A stretch of DNA of 64,000 nt from Meridianimarinicoccus sp. MJW13 (GTDB taxonomy: Bacteria; Pseudomonadota; Alphaproteobacteria; Rhodobacterales; Rhodobacteraceae). Every line of letters starts with the position of its first letter. Position 1 is the stretch's first letter. The DNA lies in assembly GCF_014901205.1 (NCBI RefSeq), contig NZ_JACNMU010000003.1, positions 248,001 through 312,000 of the forward strand. Reading direction: 5' to 3'. The position numbers and the translations under genes were made by a program. This document shows, piece by piece, positions 9,589-17,914 of this stretch. The notes under the pieces were generated by a model. The model made no database searches. It saw nothing but the letters and a program-made list of their open reading frames with translations, and was not told where the DNA came from.

Positions 9589-10941
9589 TCACTGAAGCGT
9601 GTTCTTGTAGATGACGCCGTCCTTCATGATCAGGTCGAAGTTGGCCTCGGCGTCCCCGACAAGGTCGAGGTTCTCCAGCGGATTTCCGTCGACGAGGATC
9701 AGGTCGGCATAGGCGCCCTCAGCGATCACGCCGAGCGGGCCTTCCTGGTACGGGTGACGCGGACCGCTCAGCATCAGCAGTTCCGCGTTGTCGGATGTCA
9801 CCATCTTCAGCGCCTCATAGGGCGTGAACCAGTTGATCAGCTTGGTCACCATCTTGCCCTGCCTCGCCGCGGCCGCAGGATCGAACAGCATGTCGGTGCC
9901 GAAGGCGATCTTGACGCCCATCGCCTTGGCCGCCTCGTAATTCCTGCCGGTTCCGTCGGTGGCTTCGATCCACTTCGCGGTGCTGGTGGGATTGTCGAAC
10001 ACCAGCCTGTCCTCGTCGTCGATGAGCGGTTGCGCGCTCAGCCAGACGCCATTGTCCTTCATCATCTGGAGGGTCTCTTCCTCCATGATGAGATTGCCGT
10101 GCTCGATCGTCTTGACCCCGGCCCTGATCGCCCTCTGGATGGCCTTGTCGGTAAAGATGTGCGCGGCGACATAGGTGTTCCAGTTGTCCGCAACACCGAC
10201 GATCGCCTGCATCTCTTCAAGCGAGTACTGGGTGACGTCCAGCGGGTCATAGATCGAGGTCACGCCGCCACCGCCCGCGATCTTGATTTGGTGGGCGCCC
10301 ATCCGCAGGATTTCACGCGCCTTGCGCGTCACATCCGGAACCCCGTCTGCAATCGCGACCACCCCGTTCCGCTCCAGGTAGGGCAGCGGGGCCGATGGAT
10401 CGCGCGGCACGTCGTTATAGGCATACAGATCAAAGTGGCCGCCGGTTTGACCCAGCGGCGGTCCGGCCACCAACATGCGGGGACCGGGGAATTTCCCGGC
10501 ATCGATGGCTTTCTTCACTGCGAACGGGTTGCCCCCGATGTCGCGGACGGTGGTGAAGCCGCGCATCAGCACCTGTTCGTTGCCCAGCAATCCGGCAATC
10601 GTAATGTCACCCATATCAGTGGAGTTCAGCAGCTGCCCAACCGTCAAGTTCGCGAAGTAGGTGTGCCAGTGGACGTCAATCATGCCCGGGATCATGGTAC
10701 GACCACCACCGTCGATGACCGTGCCCCCTGCAACAGCAAGCGGTTCGGCCGAGACTGCGGTGATCAGGTTGTCCGTAACCACGACACTGGCATTCATGAT
10801 CAGGGCTTCGTTCACGCCGTCAAAGACGTTGACATTCGTGAACAGGATCGGCCCCGAGGCGTCCTGAGCAGCCGCCGACAGACCGACACTGACGGCCACG
10901 GCAAGCGCCGCGGTCATGGTCTTTGGGTTCAGTCTTTTCAT
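9589..10941 (-). CDS. Exported metal-dependent amidohydrolase (Xaa-Pro dipeptidase/imidazolonepropionase-like)
   Basis: A 450-aa amidohydrolase-superfamily enzyme with a cleavable signal peptide (about residues 1-26, ending SAAAQ), so periplasmic. Metal-binding residues are visible: HWH after MIPGMID, an EHGNLI motif that supplies a further His, and the conserved Asp in AFGTDM. The family hydrolyses amide bonds in dipeptides or cyclic amides, including exported prolidase-like peptidases. It lies in the minus-strand cluster with two other amidohydrolases and a beta-lactamase-like gene, which suggests shared use of amide or peptide substrates. Exact substrate unknown. Confidence 0.88.
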   Translation of the reverse strand: MKRLNPKTMTAALAVAVSVGLSAAAQDASGPILFTNVNVFDGVNEALIMNASVVVTDNLITAVSAEPLAVAGGTVIDGGGRTMIPGMIDVHWHTYFANLTVGQLLNSTDMGDITIAGLLGNEQVLMRGFTTVRDIGGNPFAVKKAIDAGKFPGPRMLVAGPPLGQTGGHFDLYAYNDVPRDPSAPLPYLERNGVVAIADGVPDVTRKAREILRMGAHQIKIAGGGGVTSIYDPLDVTQYSLEEMQAIVGVADNWNTYVAAHIFTDKAIQRAIRAGVKTIEHGNLIMEEETLQMMKDNGVWLSAQPLIDDEDRLVFDNPTSTAKWIEATDGTGRNYEAAKAMGVKIAFGTDMLFDPAAAARQGKMVTKLINWFTPYEALKMVTSDNAELLMLSGPRHPYQEGPLGVIAEGAYADLILVDGNPLENLDLVGDAEANFDLIMKDGVIYKNTLQ

Positions 10942-11064
10942 TTGGTTGCTCCTATCAGCGTTGCAGAGGGCGCTAAAAAATTCCGTTCTCCTTCGTGCAG
11001 GATCTCCGCTGCACCGGGCGCTTCCGTGTCGTGTGTCGGCGATCAGCCCCTTGGTCTGCGTTTT

Positions 11065-11088
11065 GGGCGCACCGGCAAAGGTGCGCCC
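11065..11088 (-). terminator. Perfect 9-bp hairpin downstream of the beta-lactamase-like gene
   Basis: GGGCGCACC (11065-11073), loop of 6, GGTGCGCCC (11080-11088). It sits between the end of the serine hydrolase gene (11106) and the start of the next amidohydrolase (10941), about 18 bases after the stop. No U-tract follows on the minus strand, so it may be an mRNA-stabilising or attenuating hairpin rather than a strong terminator. Confidence 0.5.
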
Positions 11089-11105
11089 CGGCTAAATTTG
11101 AACGC

Positions 11106-12101
11106 CTATTGCTTGGCCACCGGAGCCAAGTAGAAGTAGTCGAACAGCATGCGGGCGATCTCGGCAATTGCCCGATCCCTGTCCGAAACGGATGTCTCGT
11201 TGCTGTTCGTGTACACGGCGATGGCAAACCGTCGACCGTCGGGGAGCGTGATGAAACCAACGTCGTTGGCAATTCCGCCTGCGGTTCCGGTCTTGTGCGC
11301 GACGGGCGTTCCCATCGGTATCAGTCCCTTGAGACGGCCAGGGCCGCTGCGCGTGCGCGACATGACTCCCAGCAGAAACTCGCGGCTTTCCGGGCTTATC
11401 GCCGTGCCTCCATCGATGGCACGCAGCAGTTGGAGCATCGCAAGGGGCGTTGCGTGGTCACGGGGATCCGCCTCGAAGTCCGGATTGGGATCAACCTGCG
11501 CCTGCACCAGTGCCGGGTTGTTTCTGATAGCCTCGGCGATATCGTCTGGAGTGACCCCCGGCAAGCCGTAGAAATCCATGAGAATCTGGCGGGTAGTCCG
11601 ATCGACCCTGAAATCGGTGATCCCGAGCCTGCGCAGGTACTCGGTCACCGCCGCGGGTCCGCCTGCCAGCCCCATGGAGACGTCGGTCGCAGTATTGTCG
11701 CTTTCCGTGATCATCACCTCGATCAGGTTCGCCACCGAGAGCTGGATCCCGGGGTGGGGGAATGTCTCGGCAAGCGCAACTACGCCGGTGACGTACATGT
11801 CGGGCGGGACTTCGACCAGTTGGTCGAGACTGAGTTCCCCCTTGTCCACGCGATCCAGCACGGCAGCAGCGATCGCCACCTTGTACGTGCTGGCCATAGC
11901 GAAGGACTCATCGCCATTGAACGCGATGACCTCGTCACCGCCGATTTCCTGGGCGGCAAAGCCTATGCGCCCGGCAAGTCCGGTCACGACCCGCTCGATT
12001 GCCGCTCCAACGGACTGTCCTTCCGTTGTCTGACCATATGCCGGGCCGAAGGTGGCCGCTACGGAAACCGCGCAAGCCATGATAAGATTATGGTGTTTCA
12101 T
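11106..12101 (-). CDS. Class A beta-lactamase-like serine hydrolase with divergent omega loop
   Basis: A 331-aa periplasmic protein with a signal peptide (about 1-23, ending PAYG). The three penicillin-binding motifs of class A enzymes are present in order and spacing: S71-T-Y-K74, S134-D-N136 and K270-T-G272. The region that should hold the omega loop (about 166-219) is about 30 residues longer than usual and lacks the canonical ExxxN deacylation motif, resuming at RDHATP. It may be a true beta-lactamase of an extended subgroup or a related esterase/peptidase. The start at 12101 was chosen because it begins the signal peptide; its ATG overlaps the stop of a small upstream ORF. Longer in-frame starts would destroy the signal peptide. 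Confidence 0.82.
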   Translation of the reverse strand: MKHHNLIMACAVSVAATFGPAYGQTTEGQSVGAAIERVVTGLAGRIGFAAQEIGGDEVIAFNGDESFAMASTYKVAIAAAVLDRVDKGELSLDQLVEVPPDMYVTGVVALAETFPHPGIQLSVANLIEVMITESDNTATDVSMGLAGGPAAVTEYLRRLGITDFRVDRTTRQILMDFYGLPGVTPDDIAEAIRNNPALVQAQVDPNPDFEADPRDHATPLAMLQLLRAIDGGTAISPESREFLLGVMSRTRSGPGRLKGLIPMGTPVAHKTGTAGGIANDVGFITLPDGRRFAIAVYTNSNETSVSDRDRAIAEIARMLFDYFYLAPVAKQ

Positions 12102-12232
12102 GTTCGGTTTCTGCTTTTCTTGAAGTGCGTTTCGGGAATGTCCCGGTGTTGTTGAAAAAGCGCGATGGGCGGCGTCGCGCCAGCCACACCTGCGCGGATG
12201 GCTGCCAAGAAGGCGGAGACCAAAAACCACAT
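12098..12232 (-). CDS. 44-aa leader-like ORF coupled to the beta-lactamase-like gene
   Basis: A short ORF preceded by a strong ribosome site (AAGGAGG, 6-7 bases before ATG). Its product starts MWFLVSAFLAAIRAGVAGA, hydrophobic at the N-terminus and basic at the C-terminus (FKKSRNRT). Its TGA overlaps the ATG of the serine hydrolase (ATGA). The downstream gene has little ribosome site of its own, so translation is probably coupled. It could be a small membrane peptide or a regulatory leader; no family recognised. Confidence 0.5.
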   Translation of the reverse strand: MWFLVSAFLAAIRAGVAGATPPIALFQQHRDIPETHFKKSRNRT

Positions 12233-12263
12233 GATCCCGCCTCCTTGCCAGATTGCGTCGCGA

Positions 12264-13895
12264 TCAGTTGCCACCATCCACGGGGAAGGCACCCGTAAAG
12301 TCACCAGGCATCCCGGTCGAGAATTGGGCATTCCACGCCGCTTCCGAGATCGGCTCGAAGCGCGGCTTGTCCTCCGGGTCGAACCGGATCGGCTGACCGG
12401 CGAAAACAGGAAGCAGCACATCGTCCCGCACGGTGACCTGACCGTTGACGATCACGGCTTTCATGCCCGTCGACGGGATGGCGCCGTTTTCGTAGGTCGA
12501 ATTGTCCGTGAAGAGTACGGGGTCAAACACCACGATATCGGCAACCATGCCGGTCTGGATGCGGCCACGCTCTTGCATGAACTTCAGACCGGTATCGCCA
12601 AGATGCTTGGCGGCGGTGTAGCTGAGGATAGACATCAGCTGCATCATCGGGATGTTGTTTTCCCGGCCGAGCCGGATCGTCGCACCACGGGCGCCAGCCG
12701 TGCGGGGGTGGGTGCCGCCCAGCTGGTCAAACGGGTAATCCCACGGGGCGTCGTACGGCGTGGCAGCAGTCGCATCGCTGGCCATGGTCACGCCTTTCAG
12801 CGTCAGCCACTTCGCCTGGTCTTCTTCGGGCATCTTGAACACGACGATCGGCCTGGTGGGTTCGGATGCGATGGTCGCCGTGTAAGTGTCCAGGGTGTAG
12901 TACTCACCCGTCACCGGATCCAGCATCGTATCTTCATAGCGATTGCCAAACTGATCGAGCCAGACCTCCGGCACCAGAAACTCCGCATTGATCGTGGTGG
13001 AACCCGCGGCGTAGGGATAAACTTCGCCCCAGATGTTAAAGCCCCTTTCCTGCAGCCCTGTGATCATTTCGTGCGTCACGCGCCAGCCGGGGTTGTTGAA
13101 GTGCAGAACGATCGCAGGCGCGCCAAGCGCTATTGCGTTTGTGACGAGTTCCTGCGCGCCGTTAACCTCGGATGTGTCGGTGCCGAGCGTATAACGCGTA
13201 TGTGCGCCGGTCGCGCGGCCATAACGGGCGCCGACCTTCTGCACCTCGAACATCTCGCGCGCAGAGACGCCAGATCGCATGTAGCCCACGGTGCTGCCGA
13301 TGCCGACGGCGCCAGCTTGCAGGCCCTTGTCGATCTCTTCGAGGATCGCGTTGCCCTGGTCCAGGGTCGGGCGCGTCGCGCTCCAGCCCGTGTTCTTCCG
13401 GGCTTCCAGGGCGGCCAGGGGGCCTTGTTTCAGGACGTCTGCGTCGTCGAACCCGTCGATAAACATCGCGCGGGCCAACTCATGGCTGACCGCGCAGCCA
13501 TAGTTGGGCCCGGTCACGCCAGCACGGGCTTCGTACCAGTCCCCGATATAGGATCCCGCGCAGCCCAGCTCGAAATCCATGCTGCTGGTCAACCCGTCGC
13601 GCAGCCCGAGGGAATAGCCGATCGGCATCTGAAAGTGGAAGTGCGTGTCGATGAAGCCCGGCGCCACGATCTGGCCGGTTGCATCAATGGTCTCGGCACC
13701 CGTCAGCGGGTCACTGCTGATCGCGACGATGCGCCCGTCCTTGATGCCGACATTGGCGATGTCGTCGAACAGCGTTTCGGGGTCCATGACCCGGCCGTTG
13801 TTGATCACCAGATCAAAGTCTTGCGCGAAGGCTGCCGAAACGGTCAGCAGCCCGACAATAAAGGTTGTAACAAAAAGGGAGGTTGTGGCTTTCAT
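12264..13895 (-). CDS. Exported D-aminoacylase-like amidohydrolase (second copy)
   Basis: A 543-aa amidohydrolase-superfamily protein with a signal peptide (about 1-24, VSAAFAQ). The N-terminal beta-sandwich is followed by the barrel with GFIDTHFHF (HxH metal pair). MDFELGC stands where family members carry a metal ligand, then come VLHFNNPG and SDATAATP (late Asp), and the C-terminal RIQTGMVADIVVFDP typical of N-acyl-D-amino-acid deacylases. The start at 13895 was preferred over an ATG 18 bases upstream because GAGG lies 8 bases before it and it gives a normal signal peptide. It is related to, but clearly diverged from, the next gene. Substrate unknown. Confidence 0.85.
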   Translation of the reverse strand: MKATTSLFVTTFIVGLLTVSAAFAQDFDLVINNGRVMDPETLFDDIANVGIKDGRIVAISSDPLTGAETIDATGQIVAPGFIDTHFHFQMPIGYSLGLRDGLTSSMDFELGCAGSYIGDWYEARAGVTGPNYGCAVSHELARAMFIDGFDDADVLKQGPLAALEARKNTGWSATRPTLDQGNAILEEIDKGLQAGAVGIGSTVGYMRSGVSAREMFEVQKVGARYGRATGAHTRYTLGTDTSEVNGAQELVTNAIALGAPAIVLHFNNPGWRVTHEMITGLQERGFNIWGEVYPYAAGSTTINAEFLVPEVWLDQFGNRYEDTMLDPVTGEYYTLDTYTATIASEPTRPIVVFKMPEEDQAKWLTLKGVTMASDATAATPYDAPWDYPFDQLGGTHPRTAGARGATIRLGRENNIPMMQLMSILSYTAAKHLGDTGLKFMQERGRIQTGMVADIVVFDPVLFTDNSTYENGAIPSTGMKAVIVNGQVTVRDDVLLPVFAGQPIRFDPEDKPRFEPISEAAWNAQFSTGMPGDFTGAFPVDGGN

Positions 13896-13942
13896 GGAGT
13901 ATTCCTCATTCACGGTCTATTCTCTATCCGTTTGGAAGAGTT

Positions 13943-15499
13943 TCATTTAACGACCGCATTACGGATCGCCCTGCCATTCGGGGCATCCAGTACCAGCTCC
14001 CCATCACGCACCGAGAAGCCGCCGTTCACGATCACGGTTTGCACGCCGACAGTGAGCTGATTGGCGTTTTCAAAGGTCGCCAGGTCGGCGACCGTGGCGG
14101 GATCGAAGACAACGATATCCGCGTCCATGCCCACCTGAAGTCGGCCCTTGGTGCGCATCTGCGGCACGCTCTCTTCCAGCGTCTGCGCCGGCAGCAGTGA
14201 CATCTTGCGGATCGCTTCGTTCAGCGACAGCAGCCCGCGTTCGCGCACATAGGAGCGCAGGATCTTGGTATAGGACGCGGTTGACCGCGGGTGACTGAAG
14301 ACACCCTCGGGCAGCGGCCACGCGTCACCGTCGTAGTTCAGAATTTTGCCGTTCTCGTCGAAATAGGACCAGAACACGGAATCCGAGGCGATCGCTGTCG
14401 CGGGATTGGTCACCGAAATATCCAGCAGCGAAAGAGCTTCAGGATTGGCCTCGTCCAGGAAATGCCAGACGATGAAAGTTCCCGGCTTGTTGGCCTGATA
14501 GTCGGCCAACTCGTCCTCGGTCATCCGATCCGCGCCAAGCTGGAAATTGTTGGCCGTCGAGTCCATCCGGTCACGCCAATCCGAGCCGCTGAACATGGCC
14601 GCGCCGACCACCGTGCTGGCCGCGCCAAAGGGATAGGCTTCGGTCGTGACGTTGATTCCCTGGGCCTGCGCCTTTTCCACCAGCGCCATCGTGGCCTTGA
14701 TGTCCGATAGCGAGGTCGAATTGATATGGCATAGGTGCATGTGCGCGCCCGTGATGGCGGCGAGGCTGATCAGCTCCTGGATCGCCTCGAACGAGCTCTG
14801 CGGCTCGGTGTTGCTGGCATAACGCACATGGGTAAAGGTCGGGACGTTGTATTTCTTGGCCAGTTCGGCGAGCGCGTAATACTCTTTATGGCCATACCCC
14901 GGCGCATAGCCGGCATTGACGCCGATGCCGAGCGCACCGTCCTTCAGGCCCTCTTCGACCAGCGACAGGATGCGTTCGGACTGCTCCGCGCTGGCGATGT
15001 CCAGTTTCCAGTCGGTGCGGCCCTGCGCATCCGTAAAAAACTCCACCGTGGCCAATGGATCGGTTTCGCTGAAGGTCGCGATCCGGCTGTGGATCCAGCC
15101 TGCGGAGGCGCCGTAGTTCATCGGCAGGTTCTTCTTCGCCTGCCCGTCATACCAGTCGCCGATCGGCACAAGGCCGGATTCAAGCTCCAGCGCCGTGGTG
15201 ACGCCCTGGATGACCTGCATCCGGTAGTCGCCGATGTTGTTGCCATGAGAATGCAGGTCGATGAAGCCCGGCGACACGACATGGCCCGTCGCGTCGATCA
15301 CCACGTCGCCTTCCAGGGGGAACTCGCTGATCGCCACGATCTTGTCGCCCTCGATGGCGACGTTGCGGATTGCATCGAGACCAGTTTCGGGGTCGATCAC
15401 CCGCCCGCCAGTGATGACGATGTCATTCGCCAGCACGGCCGTGGACGACAACAGCAGAGCCACCATCGTGGTGGCGCCCAAGATCCTAGTTCGTAGCAT
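13943..15499 (-). CDS. Exported D-aminoacylase-like amidohydrolase (first copy)
   Basis: A 518-aa amidohydrolase with a signal peptide (ending STAVLAN, about residue 24). It carries GFIDLHSHG (HxH), a Glu-rich strand ALELESG after QGVTT, FTHVRYAS and HLCHIN histidine motifs, a SDSVFW aspartate motif, and the C-terminal RLQVGMDADIVVFDP signature of N-acyl-D-amino-acid deacylases. The GNCG cysteine motif of classical D-aminoacylases is absent. The start at 15499 has AGGAG 7 bases upstream and begins the signal peptide. It is first in the minus-strand cluster, facing the divergent AraC-type gene, so probably the first gene under its control. Confidence 0.86.
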   Translation of the reverse strand: MLRTRILGATTMVALLLSSTAVLANDIVITGGRVIDPETGLDAIRNVAIEGDKIVAISEFPLEGDVVIDATGHVVSPGFIDLHSHGNNIGDYRMQVIQGVTTALELESGLVPIGDWYDGQAKKNLPMNYGASAGWIHSRIATFSETDPLATVEFFTDAQGRTDWKLDIASAEQSERILSLVEEGLKDGALGIGVNAGYAPGYGHKEYYALAELAKKYNVPTFTHVRYASNTEPQSSFEAIQELISLAAITGAHMHLCHINSTSLSDIKATMALVEKAQAQGINVTTEAYPFGAASTVVGAAMFSGSDWRDRMDSTANNFQLGADRMTEDELADYQANKPGTFIVWHFLDEANPEALSLLDISVTNPATAIASDSVFWSYFDENGKILNYDGDAWPLPEGVFSHPRSTASYTKILRSYVRERGLLSLNEAIRKMSLLPAQTLEESVPQMRTKGRLQVGMDADIVVFDPATVADLATFENANQLTVGVQTVIVNGGFSVRDGELVLDAPNGRAIRNAVVK

Positions 15500-15674
15500 T
15501 TTCAGGCTCCTGCGCTTGCAAAGGTCATGAGCTCCGCGCGTAGGTCGCCAGAATCGCTTCATGTTTGGCCTGAAAACTACCATGCCCGTGAGGTCAGGTG
15601 TTTGCTTCTCATGCCAGCGGTGGCACAATTCGGTCGTCTGGGGTTAACCCCTGAAAGCTGAGGGAAGATTCCGG
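15500..15674. promoter_or_regulatory. Divergent promoter region with GGGGTTAACCCC palindrome
   Basis: Intergenic region between the divergently read amidohydrolase gene and the AraC-type regulator. It contains a perfect 12-bp palindrome GGGGTTAACCCC at 15640-15651, 23 bases before the regulator start, and a shorter GCCAGCGGTGGC inverted repeat near 15613-15624. These are candidate operator sites for autoregulation and for control of the catabolic cluster. Binding is inferred from position only. Confidence 0.5.
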
Positions 15675-16700
15675 ATGAGTAAGCCATCTGCCCCGAAATT
15701 CACGCGAGCGATGTTGGTTCTGTTCCCGCTCGCCAAGGCATTCACCTTGCGGGGCGGCGATATCGAAGCTGTCCTTGCTCGGAACAAGATTCCTCTCGGC
15801 GCGCTGAGCGACCCCGCCATGCTGGTTGAGGCGAGCGCCTGTTATGCTGCCATGGAGGACATGGCCGAAACTCTCGGCGACCCGTATTTCGGCGCAACGG
15901 TGGCGATCGAAACCGCCAGGAAGGGGACGCCCGGGCTCCGGGAGGCGGCGAGCGGTGCGCTCACCTTGGGAGATTTCCTCTCCCGGGTGGTGGTGGAAGT
16001 GTCGAAGCAAGTTGATAATGTACGATATTGCGTATTCGTTTCACCCGACGTTGCAAGCTTGGAGATCCAGCGCACGATCAATGTGTCGAAGCCATCAAGA
16101 CAGTTGGATGCAGTCGGCGTCGCCTTTTACGTGACCGTGATCAGACAGGGTATCGGTGACACTTTTGACCCCAATGACATCCTTGTCACTGTGCCGACCA
16201 CCGCAGGTCTTCCGCCGGAGTTTCTGCCGAAACAGGCGCTTATCACATCCGGGATCAACGGTTTGCGGATTTCATTTCCGTCGCAATGGCTATGGGCGCC
16301 ATTCTCGCTGGATTGGGACCTGGTGGAAGCTACACGAGGGGAATTCGGCACGGACAACGCCAGCGCCAGCGAATCAACCCTTTCCTATTTTCGCAGCGTG
16401 CTTGCGGATAACATCGCTCACCAGAATCTGGCTCTTGAGTCATTTGCCGCAATCTGTGGCCTGCATCCACGTCGTGTACAGCGCATCATACAGGCAAAGG
16501 GCACTTCCTTCAGCCAGATGAAAGACGACGTGCGCCAGAGCGTCAGCGAAGACCTCCTGTCGAACACAACGCTACCCGTCTCGCAAATCGCCCTTCTGGT
16601 AGGCCATTCCGGCCCGGCTGCCCTCGACAGGGCATTCAGGCGATGGACGGGCAAGACGCCGACAGGTTTTCGAGCCGAGTCTGCGGCAGCCCGTAGTTAG
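15675..16700 (+). CDS. AraC-family transcriptional regulator
   Basis: A 341-aa regulator. The N-terminal two-thirds resembles the effector domain of the OruR/ArgR-like AraC subgroup (Arabinose_bd type). Residues about 240-335 form the double helix-turn-helix: LALESFAAICGLHPRRVQRIIQ, then LPVSQIALLVGHSGPAALDRAFRRWTGKTP, the canonical AraC C-terminal signature. It is divergent from the amidohydrolase/beta-lactamase cluster and probably activates it. It is the last chromosomal gene before the prophage. Confidence 0.92.
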   Translation: MSKPSAPKFTRAMLVLFPLAKAFTLRGGDIEAVLARNKIPLGALSDPAMLVEASACYAAMEDMAETLGDPYFGATVAIETARKGTPGLREAASGALTLGDFLSRVVVEVSKQVDNVRYCVFVSPDVASLEIQRTINVSKPSRQLDAVGVAFYVTVIRQGIGDTFDPNDILVTVPTTAGLPPEFLPKQALITSGINGLRISFPSQWLWAPFSLDWDLVEATRGEFGTDNASASESTLSYFRSVLADNIAHQNLALESFAAICGLHPRRVQRIIQAKGTSFSQMKDDVRQSVSEDLLSNTTLPVSQIALLVGHSGPAALDRAFRRWTGKTPTGFRAESAAARS

Positions 16701-16808
16701 TATCCGAGCACGTGGTGTAATTTCTGCGCCTTCGACGGTGTTATCCCGGGTGGCCTCGAACTCGGCGGCGGACATGCGGACGTAGCCCTTGGATCGGGGT
16801 GGTGTCAT
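16572..16808 (-). CDS. Small ORF at the left prophage edge, probably truncated by integration
   Basis: Begins with a strong ribosome site (GGAGG, 5 bases before ATG at 16808), 20 bases after the DUF2793 gene. The first about 30 residues (MTPPRSKGYVRMSAAEFEAT...) look like a genuine small phage protein. The remaining about 48 codons are antisense to the AraC gene and look random. The likely reading is a phage gene whose 3' end was lost at the attachment site, giving a chimeric tail. Confidence 0.45.
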   Translation of the reverse strand: MTPPRSKGYVRMSAAEFEATRDNTVEGAEITPRARILTTGCRRLGSKTCRRLARPSPECPVEGSRAGMAYQKGDLRDG

Positions 16809-16827
16809 TGGATCCTCCCTCTGCCGC

Positions 16828-17904
16828 TCACCCGATCTTCGCGCCCCATAAGGACGTGTGGTCGGCGGCGAAATAGCCGTCCGCGACCCGGAAATACCCC
16901 TGCAGTTCGACGGTATCGCCCGCGGTGAGCGGTACCATCGTCTGCAGCCAGATGGCGGTGGCGAGCGTGACATGGGTGGCGGAGATTTCGCCAAGGGAGC
17001 CGCGGATTTCCGTCGTGCCGTTCACAACGAGGCGGCCGCGCATGCGCGCGGTAGTGCTGGCGTTGACTTTGTACATAAGCGTCGCGCCGAACAGGTAGGT
17101 GCCGTCGACTGGCGCCACGAAGTGGTTGTTCGCGGCGTCGAACGCCCCCTGATCGTTGGTGTCGGTGTTGTTGAGGCCGATCTTCGTCCAGGTGCCGACG
17201 CCGACATAGTTGTCGTAGTTCGTGTATGCCTTGAAACGCGGCAGCCGGGGCTGATCGACGATGCCGTTCGCGTTGTCGACGCTGAGCCCGTCGAAGAAGG
17301 TGCTGCCGTCGGCGGACACCGCGAGGCGGAAGCGGTCGGAGCCGAAGAGCCCGACCAGCGCCTTTGTCACGAAGCCGGTCTGTAACGTCAGCCCGAGGTC
17401 GTCGCCCGCCACCTCCTTGTTCATGGTGTAGAACAGATCGCCCGTGCCGCCCTCGGCAACGGTCTTCGCCGTCCAGAGCGCGGCGTTGAGCTTGGCCGAG
17501 AACGGGTTTGCTGCGTCGGCCGTCGTGCCCAGCCCGAGCAGCGCGAGGTTCTTCAGCGATGCCGGGGTTGTCCCGACCCAGCCAGACCCGTCGTAGACCA
17601 GCAGCAGACCCTCGTCCTCGACCCAAGCCCGCCAGCCCGTTCGTGGCGGCAGGCGCAGCCAAGCGCCATCGGTCCAAAGCGCGATGTTCAGATCCCACCC
17701 CGCCCAGTCGCCCGTCGCGCCCGAGCCGACGATGTAGCGGTCGCCATCGGTGGGGCTGGCGGGCGGCGCGGTCAGATCCCTGTCGAGCACCGAGAGCTGG
17801 ACGAGCCCGTCGAGGATCCGCAGCGCCTCGTTGTGGGTGACGTGCTTCTGAGCCTGCGCCGCCAGGATGTAGGGCAGCAGCAGATGGGTCGTGGCATCGG
17901 ACAT
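16828..17904 (-). CDS. DUF2793 phage tail-associated protein
   Basis: A 358-aa protein whose N-terminus (LLLPYILAAQAQKHVTHNEALRILD) and following PTDGDRYIVGSGATGDWAGWD segment are hallmarks of DUF2793, found at the end of tail gene clusters in Rhodobacterales prophages. The C-terminal half (about 200-358) is beta-rich and resembles a C1q/TNF-like or receptor-binding trimer domain, with aromatic-flanked strands such as GTYLFGATLMYKV. It is probably a virion tail-fibre or adhesion component. It lies 10 bases after the tail-tip gene in the same direction. Confidence 0.8.
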   Translation of the reverse strand: MSDATTHLLLPYILAAQAQKHVTHNEALRILDGLVQLSVLDRDLTAPPASPTDGDRYIVGSGATGDWAGWDLNIALWTDGAWLRLPPRTGWRAWVEDEGLLLVYDGSGWVGTTPASLKNLALLGLGTTADAANPFSAKLNAALWTAKTVAEGGTGDLFYTMNKEVAGDDLGLTLQTGFVTKALVGLFGSDRFRLAVSADGSTFFDGLSVDNANGIVDQPRLPRFKAYTNYDNYVGVGTWTKIGLNNTDTNDQGAFDAANNHFVAPVDGTYLFGATLMYKVNASTTARMRGRLVVNGTTEIRGSLGEISATHVTLATAIWLQTMVPLTAGDTVELQGYFRVADGYFAADHTSLWGAKIG

Positions 17905-17914
17905 GGTATGGCCT

